NCBI GenBank assembly: GCA_018712705.1
Contig: DVGM01000064.1
Coordinates: 1-34,917, forward strand
Source: Aphodousia faecalis
Lineage (GTDB): Bacteria; Pseudomonadota; Gammaproteobacteria; Burkholderiales; Burkholderiaceae_F
Reading direction: 5' to 3'
Length of the DNA stretch: 34,917 bases
This document shows, in pieces, positions 8,329 through 15,659 of this stretch; the stretch's first letter is position 1; every line of letters begins with the position of its first letter. Below the pieces are notes generated by a model that was given only the letters and a program-made list of their open reading frames with translations, was not told where the DNA came from and made no database searches. Made by a program: the position numbers and the translations under genes.

Positions 8329-9810
8329 ATGTTGGGTGTCACTTTAACGGCTGCAGAAAATACGCAATCCTTGCAGGCTTTGGAAAATTTAAAAAAGCAC
8401 GATACGACTTATTGGCTCTTTCGAATCAATGAAGCCAGCATCATTGGCAATATCGGTAAGGGACTTTTGGACAAAAAGTTGGGAATAACGATCCGCGACA
8501 CGTTATGTGCGATGGAATACGATGCTGACAACGGTCGTTGGATTCGTCCTGAGCTCTATATCACTTTTGAACCCGAACTGCTCAAACGTTGCGGCGTTCA
8601 GACTAGTGTTCTTCATGTCGGCCGCTCCAGCCAGGATATTTTGGCCACAACAAATTTCGCCCAAATGCGCGAAGCGCTTTTAGCCATTGCTGATTCCACA
8701 GTTGATTTGGTCAAGACCTTCTGCAATAAAGCAGATCAGTATTGGGACACCATTGTTCCTTTCTACACAAACGGGGTGCAAGCGCAGCCGGGGCGCTACA
8801 GTCACTACCTTTTTGCTCAAGCCATCTCCTGGGGCAGAGAATTAGATCGCCTTTTTGAGTGCCTCAACCGCTATAACCGCTCTCCAATGGGTAGCTGCGT
8901 TTTAAACGGATCACCCTGGTCACTTGATCAAGACTATACGGCTAAAGTTCTGGGCTTTAACTGCGTTGCCGAAAACGCTTTTGAAGCCAATCAGTTAGCC
9001 AGTAACGACTTTCCGCTTGAAGCCAGTCAGGTTATCCAAGCGATGATGATCAAGATCACCAATTTCCTTCAGGATTTCATGGTTCAATACGCTCAACCGC
9101 GTCCGTGGATTCAATTGGTGAAAGCCGGAAGCACCTATATTTCAAGTGCAATGCCGCAAAAACGCAATCCGGGTCTGATTAATAACTGCAGACGCAACAC
9201 GGCTATTGTTATTTCCGAATCGCAGAACGTCTTACTTCGCATCCATAACCTCAATGAAGGGATGCCCGATGCCAGAGACAACGAAATCAATCTGGAATGG
9301 CTCTGTGATGCACTTAACGTGATCGAAACCTTTAAAGGCATTGTGGGCGGCATGCAGGTCAGCCGTGAACGTGCTTTGGAAGAACTTGATCAAGATTGGA
9401 CTTGCACGCAAAACATTGCCGATATGATGATGCTCAAAGCCGGTGTCCCCTTCCGATTAGGCCATCACTTTGCGAGCCACTTGGTTACTTGGGCTCGTGC
9501 AAATAATAAAACACCCTCAAACGTTACCTACGCTGAAATTTGTGAACAGTGGGAAATTTTCAAAACCAAGGGTGAAGGCGTTGAAGGCAATTTCCCGCTT
9601 CCGGAAGTTGAACTGAGGGCAGCCATGAATCCGGCCGGTATTGTTGAAGCTCGAGTGAGTTTCGGCGGTCCACAAGAAAGTGATATGCAACGCCAAAAGG
9701 CAAACCTGAAAGCTTGGATTCAAGAACACGAAAATCAAACGGAAAAAATTCGCGCTCAAATCGCCGAAGGTCTTCAAAAACTTTCAGATGATTTAAAAGC
9801 ACTGGTTTAA
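8329..9810 (+). CDS. Argininosuccinate-lyase-superfamily enzyme, divergent
   Basis: The 493-residue protein aligns by eye with argininosuccinate lyase. HVGRSSQD (96-103) matches HTGRSRND. AQPGRYSHYLFA matches the AQPVTFxHxLLA region. A flexible-loop signature GSTYISSAMPQKRNPG (about 267-282) carries the presumed catalytic Ser. The C-terminal GVPFRLGHH matches the ASL C-terminal domain. The enzymes eliminate fumarate from N-substituted aspartates. One key difference is visible: the family's YTHLQ catalytic-His motif reads YTNGVQ here, so the His is Asn. With dcuC, a porin, a LysR gene and an amidohydrolase nearby and no arginine genes, a catabolic lyase releasing a C4 acid is more likely than arginine synthesis. 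An N-substituted aspartate such as an EDDS-type adduct is one possibility. The substrate is unknown. Confidence 0.8.
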   Translation: MLGVTLTAAENTQSLQALENLKKHDTTYWLFRINEASIIGNIGKGLLDKKLGITIRDTLCAMEYDADNGRWIRPELYITFEPELLKRCGVQTSVLHVGRSSQDILATTNFAQMREALLAIADSTVDLVKTFCNKADQYWDTIVPFYTNGVQAQPGRYSHYLFAQAISWGRELDRLFECLNRYNRSPMGSCVLNGSPWSLDQDYTAKVLGFNCVAENAFEANQLASNDFPLEASQVIQAMMIKITNFLQDFMVQYAQPRPWIQLVKAGSTYISSAMPQKRNPGLINNCRRNTAIVISESQNVLLRIHNLNEGMPDARDNEINLEWLCDALNVIETFKGIVGGMQVSRERALEELDQDWTCTQNIADMMMLKAGVPFRLGHHFASHLVTWARANNKTPSNVTYAEICEQWEIFKTKGEGVEGNFPLPEVELRAAMNPAGIVEARVSFGGPQESDMQRQKANLKAWIQEHENQTEKIRAQIAEGLQKLSDDLKALV

Positions 9811-9838
9811 TTCGCTAAAAGTCTTTTGCTTCCAATTT

Positions 9839-9872
9839 GGCCGAACCTTATCATCGGGTTCGGCCCTTTTTT
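9839..9872 (+). terminator. Terminator after the lyase
   Basis: GGCCGAACC (9839-9847) pairs with GGTTCGGCC (9857-9865) around a 9-nt loop and is followed by C and six T residues. It is a textbook intrinsic terminator between the convergent lyase and LysR genes. Confidence 0.92.
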
Positions 9873-9874
9873 CT

Positions 9875-10831
9875 TTATAACAGTCCCGCTGACGTAATCT
9901 CTTTTCTTAATTTGGTAAAGGTTTCTCTTTGCCTTTCTACCAACCACTCAACAAAAGTGATAATGCGGCGGCACTGTAAAGAGTCTTCCTGCGCATAGGT
10001 GAAACACTCTTTTGTCGGAACATGCCAACCGCTTAAAACGGGCTCCAGCGTCCCTTCAATGATTTCCTTGTAGGTGTGGTACAAACTCATGTCCACCGCG
10101 ACGCCGGCTCCTAAAAATAGTGCATTTTTCAGAGCCAACACCGAATGAAACGCAATGGTATTTTTCCATTTAAGCGGCAGTCTTTGACCGTCCTTGACGA
10201 GGAAATTAGCCGGAGACCTTAGTGCCGAACTGTACGTTAGACCAATATGCCTTTCACAGTCATCCGGATAGCGAGGCATTCCGTGACGCCTTAAATAGTT
10301 CGGTGACGCACAGGGAATAAAAGGCATGTCACCGACGTACCAACCGCGCACACCAGGCACTTCATTTTCCTGGTAACTTAAGATCACATCAACGCTTTTA
10401 CCCTCGCTGTCGATGAACCCCTTAGGAGGCGGAGCCATCAATTCCACCAGGTCAAATTCAATGTCCGGATAAATCTGCTGAAATTTCACCATCAACGGCG
10501 CCACTTCCAAAGCGCCGATCCCACCATAAGTGGCCACTCGAATCATGCCGCTCATTTCATCAATATCAGTGCGAAGCTTACTCATCATCCGGGTATGCTC
10601 TTCAATGAGATGCTGGGCCTGTTCAAAAGCCACCTGCCCCATGGTGGTCAACGTAACCGGTCGGGTATTTCGGTAAAAAAGCTCAAACCCCAAATCTCTT
10701 TCCAACGCTTTAATCACACGACTGGCTGTACTGGGTTCGATATTTAAATGATCACAAGCCGCGTTCACACTCCCCGCCTTAACCGTCTCAACCATTAAAC
10801 GCCAAGCATTTAGGTCCATTTCGCGTCCCAT
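9875..10831 (-). CDS. LysR-family transcriptional regulator
   Basis: The 318-residue protein has the LysR winged helix-turn-helix at residues 5-65 (GSVNAACDHLNIEPSTASRVIKALERDLGFELFYR, with the usual TxxG/A turn), a linker helix, and a periplasmic-binding-protein-like effector domain from about residue 95. The ATG at 10831 has GGAG 7 nt upstream; the MDLNAWRLM start four codons later is less well placed. It is convergent with the lyase and divergent from the amidohydrolase, the normal position for a regulator of one or both. The intergenic region holds a 15-nt inverted repeat that could be its site. The effector domain does not identify the ligand. Confidence 0.95.
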   Translation of the reverse strand: MGREMDLNAWRLMVETVKAGSVNAACDHLNIEPSTASRVIKALERDLGFELFYRNTRPVTLTTMGQVAFEQAQHLIEEHTRMMSKLRTDIDEMSGMIRVATYGGIGALEVAPLMVKFQQIYPDIEFDLVELMAPPPKGFIDSEGKSVDVILSYQENEVPGVRGWYVGDMPFIPCASPNYLRRHGMPRYPDDCERHIGLTYSSALRSPANFLVKDGQRLPLKWKNTIAFHSVLALKNALFLGAGVAVDMSLYHTYKEIIEGTLEPVLSGWHVPTKECFTYAQEDSLQCRRIITFVEWLVERQRETFTKLRKEITSAGLL

Positions 10832-11058
10832 TTTTTATCTCCGTATTTTCACTAATAACTTGTCAAATTTTCAGCATGCTATTGCATTAGTTGATTATGA
10901 ACCAACCGTATCTATTGAATTGAAGCGATGATATAAATATTTCAAAGTACTTGATATTGATAAATTATCAAGATCGTCTTTACTTTTTTGCCTTTTCTTC
11001 AATCAAAAACCAACCGATAATCATCCCCTATCAATAAAAGAAATTTTGGAGAAAAACA
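10832..11058. promoter_or_regulatory. Divergent LysR/amidohydrolase control region with inverted repeat
   Basis: This 227-bp AT-rich region has no ORF. It contains TTGATAAATTATCAA (10957-10971), a perfect inverted repeat around one central base and of the T-N11-A form favoured by LysR proteins, preceded directly by a further TTGATA half (10951). GGAG 7-10 nt before the amidohydrolase ATG is its ribosome-binding site. Confidence 0.5.
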
Positions 11059-12462
11059 ATGTGGGATTATTTAATTAAAGGCGTGCGCACTATTGATCCG
11101 AAAAATCATATTGACGATGATTGGGATATTGCCATTGAAAATGGGAAAATCGCTGAAGTCGCCCCTGACCTTTCGGTGGGCAACGCCCGACAGATAAGTG
11201 AATTTAACGCGATGATTGCTCAACCCGGCATCATTGACTCACACCTGCATTTGGGAATCAATCCCTATGGCTTCAAGATGGAAGCCTTGGCGGGCGTGAC
11301 CACTTGTCTGGACATGGCAGGTGAAACCGACTTTATTCTCGAAAACAGCCGCAAGGACAGCTCTGGAATTAACTTTGCCATTCTGCAGGCTCTGTTACCG
11401 GGGAAAAATATCGCCTCCAACGATCCCAGTGCCGATGAAATCAATGCCTTTATCGATAAAGTACTCGCAAGCGGCGCCTATGGCGTGAAAATTTTAGGCG
11501 GACATTTTCCGCTTACACCTGAAGCTAGTGCCAGAGTCGTTGAGATCTGCAACCAACGCAATGTTTACGTCGCTTGGCATGCCGGCACAACAACCGATGG
11601 CTCCAATATCAATGGCATGCGTCAAGCCGTTGAATTAGCCGCCGATAATTTCCTTCATTTGGCTCACATCAACGCCTACTGTCGCGGTGCCATTAAGCCT
11701 GTCGAAGAAGAAACGCTCGAAGCGATTAATCTTTTAAAGAATCACCCCAATATTGTCTCTGAAAGCTATCTGTCTGCTCGAAACGGAACCAAATTAAACG
11801 TTGATCAAAACGGCATTCCCTTATCCGGTGTTACCCGAAATTGCTTGAAACGTTTCGGCTTTTCCGTTGACACAAAAGGCATTGAAGAAGCAATTAAACA
11901 AGGTTATTTAAGCGTCATCTTGGAAGAAAACGGTTTATCGACCCTTGCCGATCGAAAAGACTCGTTGGAACTATTCCGTCAAAGCCATGGCGATGTAAGC
12001 GCTTCATTTGACAGAGTGAACCCCTTCTTACCCCGGGCGTGGATTGCCAGCGCCAAACGAGACAACGGCCAATTTGTCGTGGATGCCATTTCCACCGATG
12101 GTGGCTGCATTCCGCGCAATGTTATTTTGGAATCTGGCATCAGTCTCATTAAATTAGGGGCTCTGAGTGCATCGGAATTTGCCGCTAAGACTTCGCTGAT
12201 TCCTGCTCAGATGTTGTCTCTTGCCAATAAGGGCCATCTAAGCACCGGGGCCGATGCGGACATTACCGTTTACGATCCTGTCACTCAAAAAGCAGTCGCG
12301 ACATTTGTCGGCGGCACGCCCGTTATGCTCAATGGAAAAGTCATCTGTAAGGAGGGATGCGTGATTGCGCATCCGAACTCAGAAGCGTTTTTAACGCAGG
12401 GAAATTTTGCGCATCAATGCGTGGAGGCTAATCTCTCATCGCTCAAGCAACTGCACGCTTGA
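11059..12462 (+). CDS. Dihydroorotase/hydantoinase-like metal-dependent amidohydrolase
   Basis: This 467-residue cytoplasmic TIM-barrel amidohydrolase shows the binuclear metal set: HxH in DSHLHLG (His62, His64), a candidate carboxylated Lys144 in YGVKILGG, His174 in AWHAG, His203 in LAHINAY, and the catalytic Asp347 in AISTDGG. The N- and C-terminal beta-sandwich (MWDYLIKGVRTIDPKN and GADADITVYDP) is typical of dihydroorotases, hydantoinases and D-aminoacylases. It would hydrolyse a cyclic or linear amide; the exact substrate cannot be read from sequence. It is transcribed away from the LysR gene and ends at a hairpin. In context with the lyase and DcuC it may act in the same catabolic route. 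No pyrimidine genes are near, which argues against a biosynthetic dihydroorotase. Confidence 0.82.
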   Translation: MWDYLIKGVRTIDPKNHIDDDWDIAIENGKIAEVAPDLSVGNARQISEFNAMIAQPGIIDSHLHLGINPYGFKMEALAGVTTCLDMAGETDFILENSRKDSSGINFAILQALLPGKNIASNDPSADEINAFIDKVLASGAYGVKILGGHFPLTPEASARVVEICNQRNVYVAWHAGTTTDGSNINGMRQAVELAADNFLHLAHINAYCRGAIKPVEEETLEAINLLKNHPNIVSESYLSARNGTKLNVDQNGIPLSGVTRNCLKRFGFSVDTKGIEEAIKQGYLSVILEENGLSTLADRKDSLELFRQSHGDVSASFDRVNPFLPRAWIASAKRDNGQFVVDAISTDGGCIPRNVILESGISLIKLGALSASEFAAKTSLIPAQMLSLANKGHLSTGADADITVYDPVTQKAVATFVGGTPVMLNGKVICKEGCVIAHPNSEAFLTQGNFAHQCVEANLSSLKQLHA

Positions 12463-12474
12463 TCTCAATAGAAC

Positions 12475-12502
12475 GATTCCAGCTCATCGCTGAGCTGGAA
12501 TC
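12475..12502. terminator. Hairpin between convergent genes
   Basis: GATTCCAGCTCA (12475-12486) and its exact complement (12491-12502) enclose a TCGC tetraloop. There is no T-tract, but the 12-bp stem sits between the amidohydrolase and phosphoribosyltransferase stop codons and could end transcription from both sides. Confidence 0.6.
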
Positions 12503-12511
12503 TCTAAAAGA

Positions 12512-13048
12512 CTAATCAACAACCAATTCATCCGTACCGAAGCGGTGTTCCCTTAACCGCTCAATACCCATGGCATCGTAGCGCTCAAACGGTTGATGAA
12601 TCCAAGGATTGTTATCTAAGAATTCGCACCAATAATCGGGCGTATAAACCGAGTGGGATTTCCACCAGAGCACCGCCACACGAATTTCTGTAATGGCCGG
12701 ATACTGTTGTTTTAAATGATGGACCACTTGTTCAAGCGTCTTGCCGGAATCCACCATATCATCAACCAACAACATGCGCCCGGCGATTTCTCCGCCCGTC
12801 TTCGTGATAAATTGCGCAATATCCAAGTCACCTTGTTGTTTGCCGGCGGCCTGACGATAAGAACTCGTCGCTAAAATCGCCAAAGGCATATCGTGAACGC
12901 GTGAGAAAATATCGCCCACACGCATGCCGCCACGGGCCAAACACAAAATTGTGTCAAACTTGTAGCCGTCATCAGCCACTTTGAGAACCAACTGTTCAAC
13001 GAGATCGTCGTACTCTTCTTGGGTAACAAACAGGTCAGTCATAGACAT
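12512..13048 (-). CDS. Purine-type phosphoribosyltransferase
   Basis: The 178-residue protein has the type I phosphoribosyltransferase fold. LCLARGGMRVGDIFS is near residues 35-50, and the PRPP-binding signature MLLVDDMVDSGKTLEQV is near 91-107. The WW...DYWCEF region of Gpt/Hpt-like salvage enzymes lies further on. It probably converts hypoxanthine or guanine plus PRPP to the nucleotide. It follows purA, as in other beta-proteobacteria, linking salvage to AMP synthesis. Two starts are possible (13048 or 13042). Neither has a ribosome-binding site in the usual place because a GC-rich hairpin ends 2 nt before 13048. Exact base specificity is not evident. Confidence 0.88.
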   Translation of the reverse strand: MSMTDLFVTQEEYDDLVEQLVLKVADDGYKFDTILCLARGGMRVGDIFSRVHDMPLAILATSSYRQAAGKQQGDLDIAQFITKTGGEIAGRMLLVDDMVDSGKTLEQVVHHLKQQYPAITEIRVAVLWWKSHSVYTPDYWCEFLDNNPWIHQPFERYDAMGIERLREHRFGTDELVVD

Positions 13049-13050
13049 TG

Positions 13051-13080
13051 AAGGGCGGCCGCAAGCCGCCCTTTTTTAGT
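13051..13080 (+). terminator. GC-rich hairpin with plus-strand T-tract between purA and the phosphoribosyltransferase
   Basis: AAGGGCGGC (13051-13059) pairs with GCCGCCCTT (13065-13073), followed on the plus strand by TTTT. Both flanking genes are on the minus strand, so as a terminator it points the wrong way. On the minus strand the same hairpin immediately precedes the start codon of the downstream gene and has an A-tract before it. Confidence 0.6.
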
Positions 13081-13083
13081 GAG

Positions 13084-14379
13084 TTATTTGTTAAACGGAT
13101 TATCGAGCATGATCGTCTGCGAACGATCGGGACCGGTTGAGACAACCGCGATCGGGCAGCCGGCCACTTCAGACAAGCGTTGCAGATAACGTTTAGCCGT
13201 TTCAGGCAAGTCTTCCCAACGCGTCACGCCGAACGTGCTTTCCTTCCAACCCGGGAAGTCTTCATAGATCACTTCACATTGTGCGCAGGCTTCAGCACCA
13301 TAGGGCATAACATCAATTTCTTCGCCCTGATACTTGTAACCCACACCCAAGCGAACCGTATCCAAACCATCCAGCACATCAAGCTTCATCACAGCCAAAC
13401 CACGCAAGCCGTTAATTTGTACGGCACGGCGCATAGCCGCTCCGTCAAACCAACCGCAACGACGCGGACGACCCGTGACAGCACCGTATTCATAGCCTTT
13501 GTCGCGCAAATGCTGACCGATTTCATTGTGCAGTTCGGTCGGGAACGGACCTTCGCCAACACGTGTGCAATACGCTTTGGTGATACCCAAAACATAGTCA
13601 ATGCGGTGAGCGCCGACACCGGCACCCGAGCAAACCGCACCGGCCACCGTGTTGGAACTCGTCACATACGGATAGGTACCGTGGTCAATGTCAAGCATGG
13701 AGCCTTGAGCGCCTTCAAAGAGGAAGGACTTTCCTTCGTCCATCAATTTGTTGATGGTGTAGGAAACATCGGTAAGCATCGGCTTAATACGGGGAGCATA
13801 AGCCAACGTTTCATCGATAACCTTATTAATGTCGAGCGCTTCGGAACCGAGCAACTTCGTCAACTCAAAGTTGTGGTATTCCATCACATCACGAACGCGC
13901 TCGATAAAGAACTTTTCGTTGAAGAGGTCTGCCACGCGCACACCGCGGCGGGCAACTTTATCTTCATAGGTCGGACCGATACCGCGACCGGTCGTGCCGA
14001 TCTTCTTAGCACCGGCGGCCGCCTCACGAGCGTGGTCCAATGCTATGTGATAGGGCATCACCAACGGTGCATTGCCGGAAACACGAATGCGGTGTTCAGC
14101 CTCGCAACCGTGTTCTCTTAATTGTTCAATTTCACCGAAGAAAGCTTCCGGGCAAAATACGATGCCATTGCCGAGATAGCAAGTCATCGTCGGGTGCATG
14201 ATGCCAGACGGAATCAAACGCAACACCGTCTTATGACCATTGATCACCAGCGTATGACCGGCGTTGTGACCGCCATTGAAGCGCACCACCCCATCGACCT
14301 GTTCGGTCAACCAGTCGACAATCTTGCCTTTGCCTTCGTCACCCCACTGGGCGCCGACCACGACAACATTCTTAGCCAT
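13084..14379 (-). CDS. purA: Adenylosuccinate synthetase
   Basis: PurA joins IMP and aspartate with GTP hydrolysis to make adenylosuccinate, the first committed step to AMP. The 431-residue protein has GAQWGDEGKGK at residues 9-19 (GTP/IMP site with catalytic Asp), NGGHNAGHT near 38-46 (catalytic His), the TTGRGIGPTYEDKVAR IMP loop, and a C-terminal VSTGPDRSQTI. The start is the ATG at 14379, which gives the family N-terminus and has GGGGA 7 nt upstream; a longer frame upstream to 14445 has no support. It follows DUF2065 but beyond a terminator, so it probably has its own promoter. Confidence 0.98.
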   Translation of the reverse strand: MAKNVVVVGAQWGDEGKGKIVDWLTEQVDGVVRFNGGHNAGHTLVINGHKTVLRLIPSGIMHPTMTCYLGNGIVFCPEAFFGEIEQLREHGCEAEHRIRVSGNAPLVMPYHIALDHAREAAAGAKKIGTTGRGIGPTYEDKVARRGVRVADLFNEKFFIERVRDVMEYHNFELTKLLGSEALDINKVIDETLAYAPRIKPMLTDVSYTINKLMDEGKSFLFEGAQGSMLDIDHGTYPYVTSSNTVAGAVCSGAGVGAHRIDYVLGITKAYCTRVGEGPFPTELHNEIGQHLRDKGYEYGAVTGRPRRCGWFDGAAMRRAVQINGLRGLAVMKLDVLDGLDTVRLGVGYKYQGEEIDVMPYGAEACAQCEVIYEDFPGWKESTFGVTRWEDLPETAKRYLQRLSEVAGCPIAVVSTGPDRSQTIMLDNPFNK

Positions 14380-14526
14380 TGTTTTATCCCCGAAAAAAGC
14401 AATAAAAACTGTAACCGGACGGCATTTTATAAAGCCAATCCACAACCCTTGTATTATGGCTTAGTTTTTCTTTTTTTTGTAGTCTCAAAAGCATTTTCCT
14501 GAGCCAATTCGACAAAAAAATGCCAT

Positions 14527-14549
14527 GAAAAAAGCCCGCCGAAGCGGGC
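14527..14549 (-). terminator. Terminator after the hflK-hflC-DUF2065 operon
   Basis: On the minus strand GCCCGC-TTCG-GCGGGC (14534-14549) is followed by six T residues. It lies 19 nt after the DUF2065 stop codon and isolates purA from the operon. Confidence 0.92.
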
Positions 14550-14568
14550 CGTAGAGTTCGTCAGAAAA

Positions 14569-14763
14569 CTAGGCGGTAATAAGCCAGATCACACCGACGC
14601 CAACCAGAAGCAATCCCAATCCGATTTTTCGGATAACATCGGGGGAAGCGACTTGACCAATCTCTCTGACAGCATCAAGCCATTTTTCCGGTGCCGTAAA
14701 AGGAATCAATCCTTCAATAATGCAAACCAGTGCGAAAGCCAGTACCCAAGTTTCCCACGACAT
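14569..14763 (-). CDS. DUF2065 small membrane protein
   Basis: The 64-residue protein consists of two hydrophobic helices (about 5-24 and 46-63) joined by a short loop, PFTAPEKWLDAVREI. It matches the DUF2065 (YjeT-like) inner-membrane proteins found just after hflC in many proteobacteria. Its function is unknown; position suggests a role with the HflKC complex. It begins 2 nt after the hflC stop codon, so it is translationally coupled or at least co-transcribed. Confidence 0.9.
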   Translation of the reverse strand: MSWETWVLAFALVCIIEGLIPFTAPEKWLDAVREIGQVASPDVIRKIGLGLLLVGVGVIWLITA

Positions 14764-14765
14764 CG

Positions 14766-15638
14766 TTATTTAGCCTCAGGTTCTTTCATGTACTTGAAGA
14801 AATCAGCCGAGGGATCAACCACCATGACATCTTTCTTATTCGCAAAGCTCGCACGGTAGGCTTCCAAATTACGATAAAAACGTGCAAACTCGGCATTTTT
14901 AGAGAAAGCCTGAGCATAGGTGGCATTGGCGATGGCATCCCCCTCACCCTTGATTTGTTGGGCTTGGTTATAGGCCTGAGCCAAAATCACCGCGCGCTGA
15001 CGATCAGCATCGGCACGAATTTTTTCTGCCTCAGCCGCACCGGTTGAACGTTCTTCAGCAGCAACGCGCTTACGTTCAGCTTCCATGCGGCGATAAACAG
15101 ATTCGGAAATTTCCGGGGTGAAATCCACTCGCTTTAAGCGGACATCGACCACTTCCACACCGACATCCTTTACGCGTTCCTGCAGACCCGTGCGAATTTC
15201 AAGCATGGCTACATCACGTTCGCGACTGGTGATGCCATTGACCGTACGTTTATTAACCGTTTGGTTCAAGGCGTCACGAAGCAGAGCTGAGATTCGATCT
15301 TCTGCCGCGCGTTCATTGCCTTGGAAAGAAACCCAATATAAACGCGGATTGGCAATACGCCACTTCACAAACGAGTCAATCATCAAGTTTTTCTTTTCAC
15401 TCGTTTGCACAAGATCGGCCGTCGGAGCGTCCAACGTCAAAATGCGCTTATCCAAATAAACGACATTTTGAAATGGCGGCGGAAGCTTCGCATGAAGTCC
15501 GGGCTCAGAAACCACTTCTTTTAATTCACCCAAAGCGAACACCAAAGCGTGCTCACGTTCATTGACCGTGTACAGGCACAGCTTGGCAGCGGCTAGCGCG
15601 ACCAAAACAACCAAGGCTGCAGTTGATAATTTTTTCAT
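14766..15638 (-). CDS. hflC: HflC, SPFH-domain modulator of FtsH
   Basis: HflC forms with HflK a large membrane-anchored periplasmic complex around FtsH and restrains its proteolysis of membrane proteins. The 290-residue protein starts with one membrane helix (7-24) followed by the band-7/SPFH domain (YTVNEREHALVFALGE) and a charged helical region (AERKRVAAEERSTGAAEAEKIRADADRQRA). Length is normal. hflK lies 21 nt upstream. Confidence 0.97.
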   Translation of the reverse strand: MKKLSTAALVVLVALAAAKLCLYTVNEREHALVFALGELKEVVSEPGLHAKLPPPFQNVVYLDKRILTLDAPTADLVQTSEKKNLMIDSFVKWRIANPRLYWVSFQGNERAAEDRISALLRDALNQTVNKRTVNGITSRERDVAMLEIRTGLQERVKDVGVEVVDVRLKRVDFTPEISESVYRRMEAERKRVAAEERSTGAAEAEKIRADADRQRAVILAQAYNQAQQIKGEGDAIANATYAQAFSKNAEFARFYRNLEAYRASFANKKDVMVVDPSADFFKYMKEPEAK

Positions 15639-15659
15639 GTTTTTCTCCTATCCCCTTGG

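Noticed and set aside
10957..10971. Possible FNR site before the amidohydrolase gene
   Set aside because: The FNR consensus TTGAT-N4-ATCAA needs a 4-nt spacer; here it is 5 nt. A LysR site is a better explanation.
13180..14121. 313-codon plus-strand frame opposite purA
   Set aside because: Fully antisense to purA, with no recognisable motif or upstream site.
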